From the NCBI RefSeq assembly GCF_016908495.1, contig NZ_JAFBDZ010000004.1:186001-250000 (forward strand): a stretch of 64,000 nt of DNA. The letters run 5' to 3'. This document shows positions 17,503-25,824 of this stretch, one piece after another. The position numbers and the translations under genes were made by a program. The notes under the pieces are model-generated. The model searched no databases and had not been told where the DNA came from. It saw nothing but the letters and a program-made list of their open reading frames with translations. Within the stretch, counting starts at the first letter, position 1. Each line of letters opens with the position of its first letter. This DNA is from Rossellomorea pakistanensis (lineage in GTDB: Bacteria > Bacillota > Bacilli > Bacillales > Bacillaceae_B).

Positions 17503-18591
17503 TTACTCTTCATAGCCAAGTTTCTTTGCTTCTTCTAGGTATCCTAGATCTGCAAGAACCTTTGCATATTGCTCGATATATTCCTTGCTCGCCTCACTCT
17601 TGGACTTATACTCATTCAAGAGCTCGATTCCTTTTTGGCGCATTACCTCGATATCTTCCTTAGGCAGCTGGATGAACTCAATGTTCGGATTTTCCATCCA
17701 TTCTTTCTTTGCCTTCTGGTTCTCAACTCCATAGGCAATGGCAGATTCATAACGGACTTTGTCACGGGCCACATAAACGGCTGCTTTCAAATCTTCCGGA
17801 AGCTCTTCCCACGCCTTAGGATTGACAATTAGTTCCTTATCTGTGCTCGGTCCAACATGAAGTGCAGGCTCAATTACGTATTGGGTCACTTCATCCATCC
17901 CCATTTCACCGTTTACAAGAAAATCGTTGTATTCTGCAGCATCCACGGTTCCTAATTGAAGGCCTGTATAAATTTCAGGTGCGGAAAGGGAAATGGCCGA
18001 TGCACCAAGTTTGCTATAGTACAGGCTCGCTACCCCCGCTGCCCGTATGTTTTTCCCCTTAAAATCGTCGATTGACCGAATTGGCACCTGTGACATCAAC
18101 ACTTCTTCCGGTGCATAATCAAATGCTCCGAGATTTTTGATCCCATGTTTTTCATATGCTTCATCGATGATTGGTTTCAGCTGATCTGAACGATAGAAAT
18201 GCTCTTGGAATCCAGTAATCGGGTCACCAGGGATGGTCCCGCCCCCTAGGGCAAAGACCGGATCCTTTCCAGTCCAGAATCCTGTATAGACCGCTGCGAT
18301 TTCTACTACACCGTTTTTCACCATGTCAAACGATTGATTTGTCGGGAACAGAACATTCGCTCCAAACGGTTCAATGACGAGCCGACCACCTGTGATTTCC
18401 TCCACCGCCTCTACAAATGGCTTGACCGTACCTTCATAGCGGGCCGTCCCCGGAATTTGGTGTGTGACCATCCGCCACTTGTAGACCCTTTGTTCTCCTT
18501 CAGCAATTGTCTGATACGGCTGACAGGCACTTAAAACAAACAGCAACGACATGAGCAACAGTAACATTGGCACTACATTCTTTTTCCACAT
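17503..18591 (-). CDS. dctP: TRAP transporter substrate-binding lipoprotein (DctP)
   Basis: The extracytoplasmic solute receptor of the TRAP system. The ATG at 18591, after AAGGGGG, gives a lipoprotein signal (MWKKNVVPMLLLLMSLLFVL, then SAC), so it is anchored outside the membrane. The mature part has the DctP fold, with FKGKNIRAAGVASLYYSKLG carrying the Arg that normally binds the substrate carboxylate, and AAEYNDFLVNGEMGMDEV. The longer open frame to 18654 lacks a ribosome binding site. It is first of the dctP-dctQ-dctM operon. The ligand is probably a carboxylate, but its identity is not readable. Confidence 0.9.
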   Translation of the reverse strand: MWKKNVVPMLLLLMSLLFVLSACQPYQTIAEGEQRVYKWRMVTHQIPGTARYEGTVKPFVEAVEEITGGRLVIEPFGANVLFPTNQSFDMVKNGVVEIAAVYTGFWTGKDPVFALGGGTIPGDPITGFQEHFYRSDQLKPIIDEAYEKHGIKNLGAFDYAPEEVLMSQVPIRSIDDFKGKNIRAAGVASLYYSKLGASAISLSAPEIYTGLQLGTVDAAEYNDFLVNGEMGMDEVTQYVIEPALHVGPSTDKELIVNPKAWEELPEDLKAAVYVARDKVRYESAIAYGVENQKAKKEWMENPNIEFIQLPKEDIEVMRQKGIELLNEYKSKSEASKEYIEQYAKVLADLGYLEEAKKLGYEE

Positions 18592-18828
18592 TCTCGTACC
18601 CCCTTGTCCAATTATAAAATTCTGAATTATGAAATAATTATTAGTTGAACACATTATAATTGAAGTACGGGTGGAAAGTAAATATAAATTTCACTCACAC
18701 TGTAAAAATTGAAGTGAATTGTACAATTATTACAATACTTTGAAAAAAGCTTGATCTCAAATTCCGAACAAACCTATATTTTATGATAAGTAGAAAAGCA
18801 TCCATTTAAAAAATTGAACAAAGAGTAG

Positions 18829-18978
18829 GTACATACAGAGGAAGATATTAAAAAAGCATGGGCTGAAATTTTGCAAGCTTTACAAAACAGTGGGTATCAA
18901 ATTGACAACAAACCGATTTTTGAAAGATACACCAGTAATATGATTGGCAACGATTATTGCGAAATATTTCCCCTCTAA
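18829..18978 (+). pseudogene. C-terminal remnant of a GyrI-like effector-binding protein
   Basis: An open stretch without a start reads VHTEEDIKKAWAEILQALQN, then SGYQIDNKPIFERYTSNMIG and a tail ending EIFPL-stop. The pattern (helix, SGYQID..P.FERY, then EI..P at the end) is that of the GyrI-like domain found in AraC and MerR regulators. An in-frame stop lies immediately upstream, so only the tail of the gene survives. Confidence 0.55.
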
Positions 18979-19056
18979 GCCTTTTATAGATTGGAGGGGG
19001 TCTCTACAAAAAATGATTAAATTACATTTTTCTTAAACTAGCGCCTAATACAAAAA
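18979..19056. other. Gene-free stretch, part of 18979-19370
   Basis: Between the GyrI-like remnant and the GNAT gene the only structured element I see is the hairpin at 19057-19092. The rest, including 19093-19370, is AT-rich with no ORF that has a ribosome binding site. Confidence 0.5.
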
Positions 19057-19092
19057 AGCAACAAAGCAGGAGAAAACTTGCTTTGTTGCTTG
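19057..19092 (-). terminator. Intrinsic terminator (13-bp perfect stem)
   Basis: AAGCAACAAAGCA (19057-19069) and its exact complement (19080-19092) form a strong hairpin. On the minus strand it is followed by TTTTTTG, so it serves leftward transcription, probably from the GNAT gene that stops at 19371. Confidence 0.75.
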
Positions 19093-19370
19093 TCAAAATA
19101 TCATGTAAAAGGATCTCAAGATGAAGATTTTCTAAAAGGTTCTTAACATATGTTTTCCTCTTTTCACTTAGGACTCCTATTAGAAATCCATCTTTCGCTA
19201 TTCCAGCACTCCGTTATTCTGAAAATAACCCTTTCCGGACTCCTTTATTAACTAATTTTTGATTTGTGGAGTTCGTAAAAATAGTTGCATTTTGGGATGA
19301 CAGATTTATATTTATGTTTATAAGATACTGTATTTAAAGGATATGTTTTGTCTTACATACTTAACTATCC

Positions 19371-19922
19371 TTAAATAAAGTCAACATCCTCTTTTAAAAG
19401 TGAATACATATATAAATCATCAAATTTCCCACAAGTAAATTCATAATGTCTAAGTAACCCCTCTTTTATAAATCCTTGTCTTTCTACAAGTTTTTGAGAT
19501 GGAAGATTCCCAGGTTCGATCAATGCTTCGATTCTTTCCAGCTGATAGTGATGATAGCCAAATTTAACAACTGCCTCTAATGCTTCACTAGCCATTCCTT
19601 TCCCCCAATAATCTTTGCTTAATTCAAACCCAATTTCAGCACGATAATGCTTGGGGATCCTATTAAGAAACCCACAGCTTCCTATGACCTTCCCCACATC
19701 TTTGAGTGTGATTCCCCATCTGATGCCAGTATCTTCTTCGTAAATTGAGTTATACCATTTGATTTCATCCCACACGTCATCCACCGTTTGAAATGGTTCC
19801 AGCCCCATATATTTCACAACTTCTTTATCTGCTAGATACATATGCATATCACTAGCATCTTCCACTTTTACTTCTCGTAAAATTAATCTTTCTGTTTCAA
19901 GTACTGGAAATTGTTTAACCAT
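19371..19922 (-). CDS. GNAT-family N-acetyltransferase, RimJ/RimL type
   Basis: A 183-residue cytosolic acetyltransferase. The start ETERLILREVKVEDASDMH and the block LSKDYWGKGMASEALEAVV (acetyl-CoA-binding motif A) followed by EPGNLPSQKLVERQGF (motif B) are typical of the RimJ/RimL/RimI-like subgroup that acetylates protein N-termini or small amines. The ATG at 19922 has GAGAGTGGG seven bases upstream; an in-frame GTG at 19934 overlaps that site. It is monocistronic and followed by a terminator. Confidence 0.88.
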   Translation of the reverse strand: MVKQFPVLETERLILREVKVEDASDMHMYLADKEVVKYMGLEPFQTVDDVWDEIKWYNSIYEEDTGIRWGITLKDVGKVIGSCGFLNRIPKHYRAEIGFELSKDYWGKGMASEALEAVVKFGYHHYQLERIEALIEPGNLPSQKLVERQGFIKEGLLRHYEFTCGKFDDLYMYSLLKEDVDFI

Positions 19923-20009
19923 TGATTTTCCCACTCTCTATGTAATATGGATCTTATTGAATTTAACTGCCCTTTTCATGAACAGGTTATGGGGGCAACT
20001 GTCGTATCT

Positions 20010-20156
20010 TTAATTAAGTTTCTCGAATACAAATGAAAGGAGATACAGTGGTACCCCCACTATTACCATCCCAGCCAATAGATAACAAATACTTGTAAAA
20101 ATAAATTTAATGAAATCATAGATTGCACCAGCTAAATCATCAATAAACTTTATCAT
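20010..20156 (-). CDS. Small single-pass or hairpin membrane protein, 48 aa
   Basis: A short gene with a strong ribosome binding site (GGAGGT five bases before the ATG). It encodes MIKFIDDLAGAIYDFIKFIF followed by a long hydrophobic run (TSICYLLAGMVIVGVPLYLL) and a short charged end. One membrane helix is certain and the Gly-Pro in the middle may kink it. No family recognised. It is transcribed leftward downstream of the two small membrane proteins at 20343 and 20895, separated from them by a terminator. Confidence 0.6.
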   Translation of the reverse strand: MIKFIDDLAGAIYDFIKFIFTSICYLLAGMVIVGVPLYLLSFVFEKLN

Positions 20157-20294
20157 TCTACGACCTCCATTTTAACTCCCTACTAGTAAAAAACCATATG
20201 TATTTATCTTGTAAATCTATCTCCTTATTCTATTATCCTGCCTAATACCAATTATTTCAAAATTCCGCATTTAACTCAATCCTTTATTCCATAA

Positions 20295-20327
20295 AAAAAG
20301 ACGCTTTCCTTACTCCGGAAACGCGCC
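20295..20327 (-). terminator. Intrinsic terminator
   Basis: On the minus strand GCGTTTCC and GGAAAGCG pair around a seven-base loop, with a one-base bulge, and TTTTTTT follows. It lies about 15 bases after the membrane protein gene that stops at 20343. Confidence 0.7.
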
Positions 20328-20342
20328 ACTTAAATGAGATAC

Positions 20343-20837
20343 TTATTTCATAATGATGTGCTTATAGTACTTCATAAAGCCAATAAAGATTAAAACGGAA
20401 CCCATTAGGTTGAATGCCACACGAAAGCCATGGACTACAAGGAATTCCTGGGCCGTTTGTTTTAAAAATTCGACTGAATGCACATTTACTCCTTCAATGA
20501 ACATAATTTCGTTACGCGGCCATTCAAAGACCATGGAAGATAGCCCTTCACAAAACATCATGATAACACTACCTAAAATCCAATAACGAGCAGATTTAAC
20601 AGACCAGCCTAATATTACAGCTACTAATCCAGTCACCCAACTTAACAAACCTAGAGGCGGAAAATAAGTATGTGGACTAGCCACCTCCATAAAATCTAAA
20701 GCTGTTTCAAACGATCGCGGAATGTCATGAAAAATATTGGGATATACCATAAATGTATCTAGTAGAATACTACCTAAAAGAATGAGCTGAACCCACAGAT
20801 GGGATAAAATTGATAAAAAAGCAGATTTTTGTTTCAT
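20343..20837 (-). CDS. Hypothetical four-helix membrane protein
   Basis: A 164-residue integral membrane protein with hydrophobic segments at about 10-32, 58-78, 84-102 and 136-158. The loop between helices 1 and 2 is polar (PNIFHDIPRSFETALDFMEV). It shows some likeness in layout to DUF1772-type small membrane proteins, but I do not see enough to name a family. It has a GGAGAGGG ribosome binding site. The gene for a second membrane protein ends 57 bases upstream in the same direction, and the two may be co-transcribed. Confidence 0.65.
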   Translation of the reverse strand: MKQKSAFLSILSHLWVQLILLGSILLDTFMVYPNIFHDIPRSFETALDFMEVASPHTYFPPLGLLSWVTGLVAVILGWSVKSARYWILGSVIMMFCEGLSSMVFEWPRNEIMFIEGVNVHSVEFLKQTAQEFLVVHGFRVAFNLMGSVLIFIGFMKYYKHIIMK

Positions 20838-20894
20838 ATAAGACCCTCTCCATTTATTTTTTTATAGAACTTTCAACATTACCTCTAAACCAAA

Positions 20895-21332
20895 TCATGT
20901 ACGGATACGATTTATCCATAAGCCAATAAGGCCTAAAATGATTCCCATAATCGTTCCTGTGAATAAACTACTAAAAAATCCAAAAGCTCTTGTAATGAAT
21001 GCGTTGACAAATGGTGGGATGGCCGCTAAATTCCCGCCTAAAGTCGGGAGTTCATCAAAAGTTATATGCCAAAAAATTTGGTGTGTGATCCCTAATAAGA
21101 TTCCATAGATTATTCCAACCAACAATAATGCTTTAAAAGGCTTTATTGCTTTTTTCCATAAAACAACGACGATCCAAATGATGGGTGGGATCATTGCCAA
21201 TAGCATATTGACAATGCTTCCAGGTTCAACCCACTTCAAATCATGTACGATTACACGGGGAACACCTAGTAAAGCCAGAAGAAAAAGTGAGCTTATCGGA
21301 ATTCCTAATGTATTTTTTGTTACATTAACCAT
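20895..21332 (-). CDS. Hypothetical four-helix membrane protein
   Basis: A 145-residue protein of four hydrophobic segments (about 8-28, 38-58, 64-84 and 108-138). The Gly-rich last helix (GTIMGIILGLIGLWI) suggests tight packing. The preferred ATG at 21332 follows GGAGGTAAAG; the reading frame is open to a TTG at 21347 that overlaps this site. Family unknown. It is probably the first gene of a small leftward operon with the 20343 gene. Confidence 0.65.
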   Translation of the reverse strand: MVNVTKNTLGIPISSLFLLALLGVPRVIVHDLKWVEPGSIVNMLLAMIPPIIWIVVVLWKKAIKPFKALLLVGIIYGILLGITHQIFWHITFDELPTLGGNLAAIPPFVNAFITRAFGFFSSLFTGTIMGIILGLIGLWINRIRT

Positions 21333-21730
21333 TCTCTTTACCTCCAAGTACCATTGATTTTTGGGGGCAATCTTCCCCCTCTTTCCATCTTTAATCTAAG
21401 CCTGACAGCATCTATAAAGAAAAATACACGTAGCTTTAAACCGCTTATTATCCGATTATTTTTTCTCGCAAACGATTTTTTCTATAAAATGGCGCCACTT
21501 GAGCCTACTGAATCTACCTATACACATTCTCAATATAATTCATTCCACTATTCATCCTCCTCGTATGAACACTTGCTGTTCAATTTCTATCGTCATCATA
21601 AGCAAGACTTCTAAAAAAACTGTTATCAAATTCTTAAATAATTCTTAAATCGAATATAAGACGTGATGTTCTTTTGCAGCTCGGATGTAATCGTGAAAAA
21701 ACCATGGGTATCTTGACAAATGGACATAAA
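21333..21730. other. Gene-free stretch
   Basis: This interval is AT-rich and holds the promoter region of the leftward membrane gene at 20895-21332. I see no ORF with a ribosome binding site and no clear repeat; the open frame at 21354-21614 has poor coding character. Confidence 0.5.
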
Positions 21731-21775
21731 AAGACCAGCCCTCACATTCGTGTAACAAATGTCTTGGACTAGTCT
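21731..21775 (-). terminator. Intrinsic terminator of the two-component operon
   Basis: Read leftward, AGACTAGTCC pairs with GGGCTGGTCT (two mismatches) with an inner CATT/AATG pair, and TTTTTA follows. It lies 18 bases after the response regulator stop. Confidence 0.6.
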
Positions 21776-21792
21776 AGTTTTATTTTTTCGTA

Positions 21793-22479
21793 TTATTTTT
21801 TGAGCCTATACCCTACACCCCAAATGGTTTCGATATATTTAGGCTCAGAGGGATTCTCCTCGATTTTTTCCCTGATTTTCCGAACATGGACGGTAACCGT
21901 TGTTATATCTCCTATCGAATCATGTGCCCAAAGACGTTCGAAAAGGTGATCTTTACTGAAGACTCTGTTTGGATTTACCGCTAAAAAGGTTAAAAGATCA
22001 AATTCCTTCGCCGTAAATATTTTTTCTTCGCCATTGATATAGACCCTACGGGAGCTTCGATCGATAACTAAGCCTCTAATTTGGATCTCACCCATCTCGT
22101 TCTCACGATTGATCAGGCGATGATACCGTGAGATATGCGCCTTGACTCGGGCAACGAGCTCATTCGGATTGAACGGCTTCTCGATATAATCATCCGCTCC
22201 TCGATCAAAACCACGTATTTTATCGATATCTTCCTTTCTCGCCGTCACCATCAATATTGGGATATCAAGCTTTCCCCGAATTTTTTTGCAAAGCTCGAAG
22301 CCATCTACTCCCGGCAGCATCAGATCCAGGATAATCAGATCATATGAATGATCGAAGGCTTTCCTCAGACCTTCTTCACCGGTCGTGGCAATCTCGCTAT
22401 CAAAGCCATTCACTTCAAGGTAATCCCGTTCTAATTCAGCAATACTTTTTTCATCTTCAATAATTAATATTTTCGGCAT
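21793..22479 (-). CDS. OmpR/PhoB-family response regulator
   Basis: A 228-residue DNA-binding response regulator. The receiver domain (1-118) has the acidic pair in IIEDE, the phospho-acceptor Asp in LIILDLMLPGVDG, Thr in MVTAR and Lys in YIEKPF. The C-terminal winged helix (about 130-226) shows TAKEFDLLTFLAVNPNRVFS and TVTVHVRKIREKI. It is preceded by the kinase gene, 17 bases away, in the same operon. Targets are not evident from the surroundings. Confidence 0.92.
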   Translation of the reverse strand: MPKILIIEDEKSIAELERDYLEVNGFDSEIATTGEEGLRKAFDHSYDLIILDLMLPGVDGFELCKKIRGKLDIPILMVTARKEDIDKIRGFDRGADDYIEKPFNPNELVARVKAHISRYHRLINRENEMGEIQIRGLVIDRSSRRVYINGEEKIFTAKEFDLLTFLAVNPNRVFSKDHLFERLWAHDSIGDITTVTVHVRKIREKIEENPSEPKYIETIWGVGYRLKK

Positions 22480-22496
22480 GCTCTCCCCTACGCTTT

Positions 22497-23579
22497 CTAA
22501 GGTTTTTTCAACGTGAAAAATATACTTGTTCCTTTTCCTAATTCACTTTCAACCCAAATTGAGCCACCATGCTCTATAATGATCCTTTTTACGATTGCTA
22601 ATCCTAGACCACTTCCACCTGTGGATGAATTCCTTGAGGCGTCTATCCGATAAAAGCGCTCAAAAATATGAGGGATAGCATCCTGTGACATTCCGGTTCC
22701 ATTATCTTTTACCTCTACCATAATCTGATCTGATTCACTTTCCAACCGGACATGAATTTCTTTTTTAGGTTTATCCATATACTTCAAGCTGTTTTGTATG
22801 ATATTTGTTATGACTCGCTTCAGCTTTTCCCTATCGGCCATCACTATATAGGAATCGCTTGGATTTACTTGATAGGTTACCGTTCCTCCATCTTGTTCAA
22901 GGTTATACCTGACTTCTTCTAGTAAATCAACAAAGTACGCATTCAGGTCCATTTCCTCAAAGTTGAATGGAACACCCTGTATATCCAATTTCGAGTATAA
23001 GAAAAGCTCGTTGATTAAATGGTCCATATCATCCGCTTTTGTATAAATCGTTTCCATATAACGATTCATTTTTTCGGGTGTGTCTGCAATTCCATCCATA
23101 ACCCCTTTCACATACCCTTTAATGGATGTCATCGGGGTTTTCAGATCATGGGAGATGCTGGCGATCAATTCTTTCTGATTGTTTTCGTAACGCTTTTGTA
23201 GTTCCTTCGCTTCTTTCAGCTTTAGCCGCATCGATTCGAAGGTTTCTGCAAGTTCTCCAAGCTCATCCTTCTTTGCTGACTCTATTTTGAAATCCAAATT
23301 TCCGTTACTGATTTCTTTTGCCGCTTTCCTCAGTTTTTGGACAGGGGTGATGATGCTTTTTGATACGAAGTAAGTCAGAAGCCCGTTCGTGACCGTTAAG
23401 ACAAGCAATAAGCCAATGAATCTCAGCGTCATGAACAGCTTTTTACTATTTCCTTCTATATCACCGTCTAAAAGATAAAATAGGACGTAGCTTATCATCA
23501 TCTCGATGAAGAAAAAAAATAGGATAGGAATGATAATCATTGCAATATTCGAAAGGATCAATCGCTTTTTAATAGACAA
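22497..23579 (-). CDS. HAMP-domain sensor histidine kinase
   Basis: A membrane kinase with two N-terminal helices (about 7-32 and 52-78) and almost no extracytoplasmic loop. A HAMP linker follows (TPVQKLRKAAKEISNGNLDF), then the HisKA box with phospho-His in SISHDLKTPMTSIKGY and the HATPase N, G1 and G2 boxes (IIQNSLKYM, VKDNGTGM, GGSGLGLAIVK). A short sensor region implies detection within the membrane or through a partner. I favour the TTG at 23579, which follows GGTGGTGA; the ATG at 23603 has no ribosome binding site. It is transcribed with the OmpR-type regulator downstream. Confidence 0.88.
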   Translation of the reverse strand: MSIKKRLILSNIAMIIIPILFFFFIEMMISYVLFYLLDGDIEGNSKKLFMTLRFIGLLLVLTVTNGLLTYFVSKSIITPVQKLRKAAKEISNGNLDFKIESAKKDELGELAETFESMRLKLKEAKELQKRYENNQKELIASISHDLKTPMTSIKGYVKGVMDGIADTPEKMNRYMETIYTKADDMDHLINELFLYSKLDIQGVPFNFEEMDLNAYFVDLLEEVRYNLEQDGGTVTYQVNPSDSYIVMADREKLKRVITNIIQNSLKYMDKPKKEIHVRLESESDQIMVEVKDNGTGMSQDAIPHIFERFYRIDASRNSSTGGSGLGLAIVKRIIIEHGGSIWVESELGKGTSIFFTLKKP

Positions 23580-23825
23580 ATTATCACCACCAATAAAATA
23601 CATTTCATGATTATAATGGACATTTATTAATCAAATCTAAATCAATCATTAACTTTTTCTTAAATATTATTTTGCTTTTTGTTATAAGAGCCACTAGGAC
23701 ATCAAAGACATAACTCAAATGCAGAAATTTTTTAGTAATCAAACACAGTACCGTCATTGATGCCTATGAAAAGAAGCCACCCTAAAAAAATAGCTTTGGC
23801 TGACATAGTTAAGCCCTTTTTAAAC

Positions 23826-24602
23826 TCACACCATCCGAATCACATAAGCATCCAAAATAATTCGGGAAATTACTTGAAGCGGCAATCGGGAACGCACCTC
23901 GTAATCAGGAAAAAAGGAATGGGAGCCTTTATAACCTAGAAGAGTGATCTCTGATAATTTGGCCAAGGAGGAATCCACCCCTGCTGTAAGAGTGATCGTA
24001 CTGATATTCTGGATTTTTAAATTCTTACACGCTTCTACCAGCTCTTTTGTTTCTCCGTTTAACGATACAAAAATAGCTAGCTCTTTTTCTTTAAGCCTTC
24101 TGGATATAACGCGGATAATATTAGGATCATTATGCATTTCCGAATTTTTCCCGAGCAACTGCAGCTTCACGTTCATTTCACTGGCAATCATTTCAGAAAA
24201 TCCTCTAGCGAAAATATAGATTTTTTCTGCATCATTTATTTTTTGGATCGTATCCTCGATATTCCCCTTATTCAACATCTGAATCGTATTTATCACTTCC
24301 AATTCATTTTTCTTAATCGCTTTTTGGATCTTACTATCAATTTCATCTATGACCTCCACATTTTCTTCAGAGTTCATATGATCTTTTATATTGTATTTAA
24401 ACGAAGTAAAGCCATCATGACCAATTTTTTTCATCAATCGAACTATCGTCGCAGTCGAAACATTGGCTTCTTCACTTAATTTCACAATCGATAGATTTGG
24501 GATTCTTTCTATATTTTTTACGATATACTCCAACAAATAACGCTCTGATTCGCTCAGGGATTGGTATTGGTCTGCAGGGATATCAAAGATAAAATGATTC
24601 AT
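23826..24602 (-). CDS. MurR/RpiR-family transcriptional regulator
   Basis: A 258-residue regulator with an N-terminal RpiR helix-turn-helix (about 20-80; SIVKLSEEANVSTATIVRLM) and a SIS sugar-phosphate isomerase-like domain (about 120-240; KIYIFARGFSEMIASEMNVK). SIS domains sense phosphosugars such as amino-sugar phosphates. It stands alone; the nearest sugar genes are the beta-glucoside PTS cluster about 3.4 kb to the right, which has its own antiterminator. Its target is therefore open. Confidence 0.88.
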   Translation of the reverse strand: MNHFIFDIPADQYQSLSESERYLLEYIVKNIERIPNLSIVKLSEEANVSTATIVRLMKKIGHDGFTSFKYNIKDHMNSEENVEVIDEIDSKIQKAIKKNELEVINTIQMLNKGNIEDTIQKINDAEKIYIFARGFSEMIASEMNVKLQLLGKNSEMHNDPNIIRVISRRLKEKELAIFVSLNGETKELVEACKNLKIQNISTITLTAGVDSSLAKLSEITLLGYKGSHSFFPDYEVRSRLPLQVISRIILDAYVIRMV

Positions 24603-24830
24603 GGTCTCACGCCTTTAAAGTATTCTTCCTTATAGGATGTACGAATATATTTCTTTGGAGCATCTTTAATAATGAAATGTCAACCCTCTAACTTCATTAA
24701 AAAACATCTATTATTTCTCCCTCTCATTTCTTGCTTCCTATACAATTCTTTTCAAAGAAAGATTATCCTTCTTTCTATCTACGAAAGAGTGATAGTCTCT
24801 CACATTTCGATTCCCTTTCCACCTTTTAAT

Positions 24831-24871
24831 AATTTCTCAAAGGAATTCTTTAGAAATTGGAGAACTAGTAC
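24831..24871 (+). repeat. Dispersed sequence similar to 13468-13508
   Basis: The second copy of the segment described at 13468-13508; it shares AAAGGAATTC and TGGAGAA with similar flanks over about 40 bases. It sits about 45 bases upstream of the ABC permease gene in an otherwise gene-free stretch (24603-24915). Confidence 0.4.
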
Positions 24872-24915
24872 TAAAGACAGATATTTACATTTCTAGAAGG
24901 ATTGAGGGGGATTTA

Positions 24916-25824
24916 ATGCGATTCATACGAAATCTCTTGATCATTTTGATCGGGATTATCTTGATTAGCTCATTACCTGTTTTATTTTATGGAGGTTCAG
25001 GCTTTCAATATTTAATGGAAGTGCTTGTTGCCAATAACATATCGTCCATTGGGTTTTATCCACTTGAGTATGGATTAGCAATTGTGAATGTGATAAAGAA
25101 TTTGTTTCAACCCGAGCAATGGGTCATCGCTTCTTTTGGAAAAGAATATTCTTTTTTTGAATTTTACCCTAAGAGGTATTTCTATTCTTTAAAGCTTTTT
25201 ACGCTTTCTTTTATCATTGCCATTGGGGCCTCATTCCTTGTTACGATGATTGTTTCCCTATCGCCTGGCTGGTTTAAAAAGGTTTCGAACGTTACGATCG
25301 ATATTTTAGAATCATTGCCCGATGTTTTTATCATTGTGGGTCTCCAGCTTATTGTCATATTCATTTATAAAGCGACTGGCCATTTAGTTGCAGAGGTGGC
25401 GATGTTAAATGAAGAGATTTATTTATTGCCTGTCATATGCTTATCGACGGTCCCTTCCGTATTTCTTATTAAAACGGCGCTTCTTTTAATGAGAGAAGAA
25501 GAACCGAAGCCGTATATGGATTTGGCCCGTGCGAAAGGATTGAGCAGACTGAGAGTTTTATTGGCCCATAACTTCCGAAATGTCCTATTTAGTCTATTTT
25601 ATCGCTCCAAGATCATCTTTTCGTTTATGTTATCGAACTTATTTATTATTGAAAGATTGTTTAATATTAAAGGAATGATGGATTTACTGCTCTATTCAAA
25701 TCAACTCATCCTTGTGGTGGTTATTTGTTCGGTTTTTATTCCATTTTACACATTATTCTCAATCTCCGAGTTTTTCATCATGAAGAAAATAGGGGTAAGA
25801 GAGGAGGAATTTATAAATGGGTAA
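24916..25824 (+). CDS. ABC transporter permease, oligopeptide/nickel (DppB/OppB) type
   Basis: A 302-residue membrane protein with an N-terminal helix, an outer loop and five further helices. The EAA loop is present as YMDLARAKGLSRLRVLLAHN, the contact site for an ATPase. The layout is that of the DppB-type permease, although the N-terminal outer domain is short and divergent. It overlaps the second permease gene by eight bases. No ATPase or binding protein is encoded nearby, so the pair must borrow them or work in another way. Confidence 0.82.
   Translation: MRFIRNLLIILIGIILISSLPVLFYGGSGFQYLMEVLVANNISSIGFYPLEYGLAIVNVIKNLFQPEQWVIASFGKEYSFFEFYPKRYFYSLKLFTLSFIIAIGASFLVTMIVSLSPGWFKKVSNVTIDILESLPDVFIIVGLQLIVIFIYKATGHLVAEVAMLNEEIYLLPVICLSTVPSVFLIKTALLLMREEEPKPYMDLARAKGLSRLRVLLAHNFRNVLFSLFYRSKIIFSFMLSNLFIIERLFNIKGMMDLLLYSNQLILVVVICSVFIPFYTLFSISEFFIMKKIGVREEEFING

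Noticed and set aside
21354..21614. Plus-strand open frame of 86 codons
   Set aside because: Starts inside the promoter region of the leftward membrane gene, no ribosome binding site, low-complexity translation.
24672..24896. Plus-strand open frame before the ABC permeases
   Set aside because: It has no ribosome binding site, and its only notable part is the repeat shared with 13.47 kb; treated as repeat, not gene.
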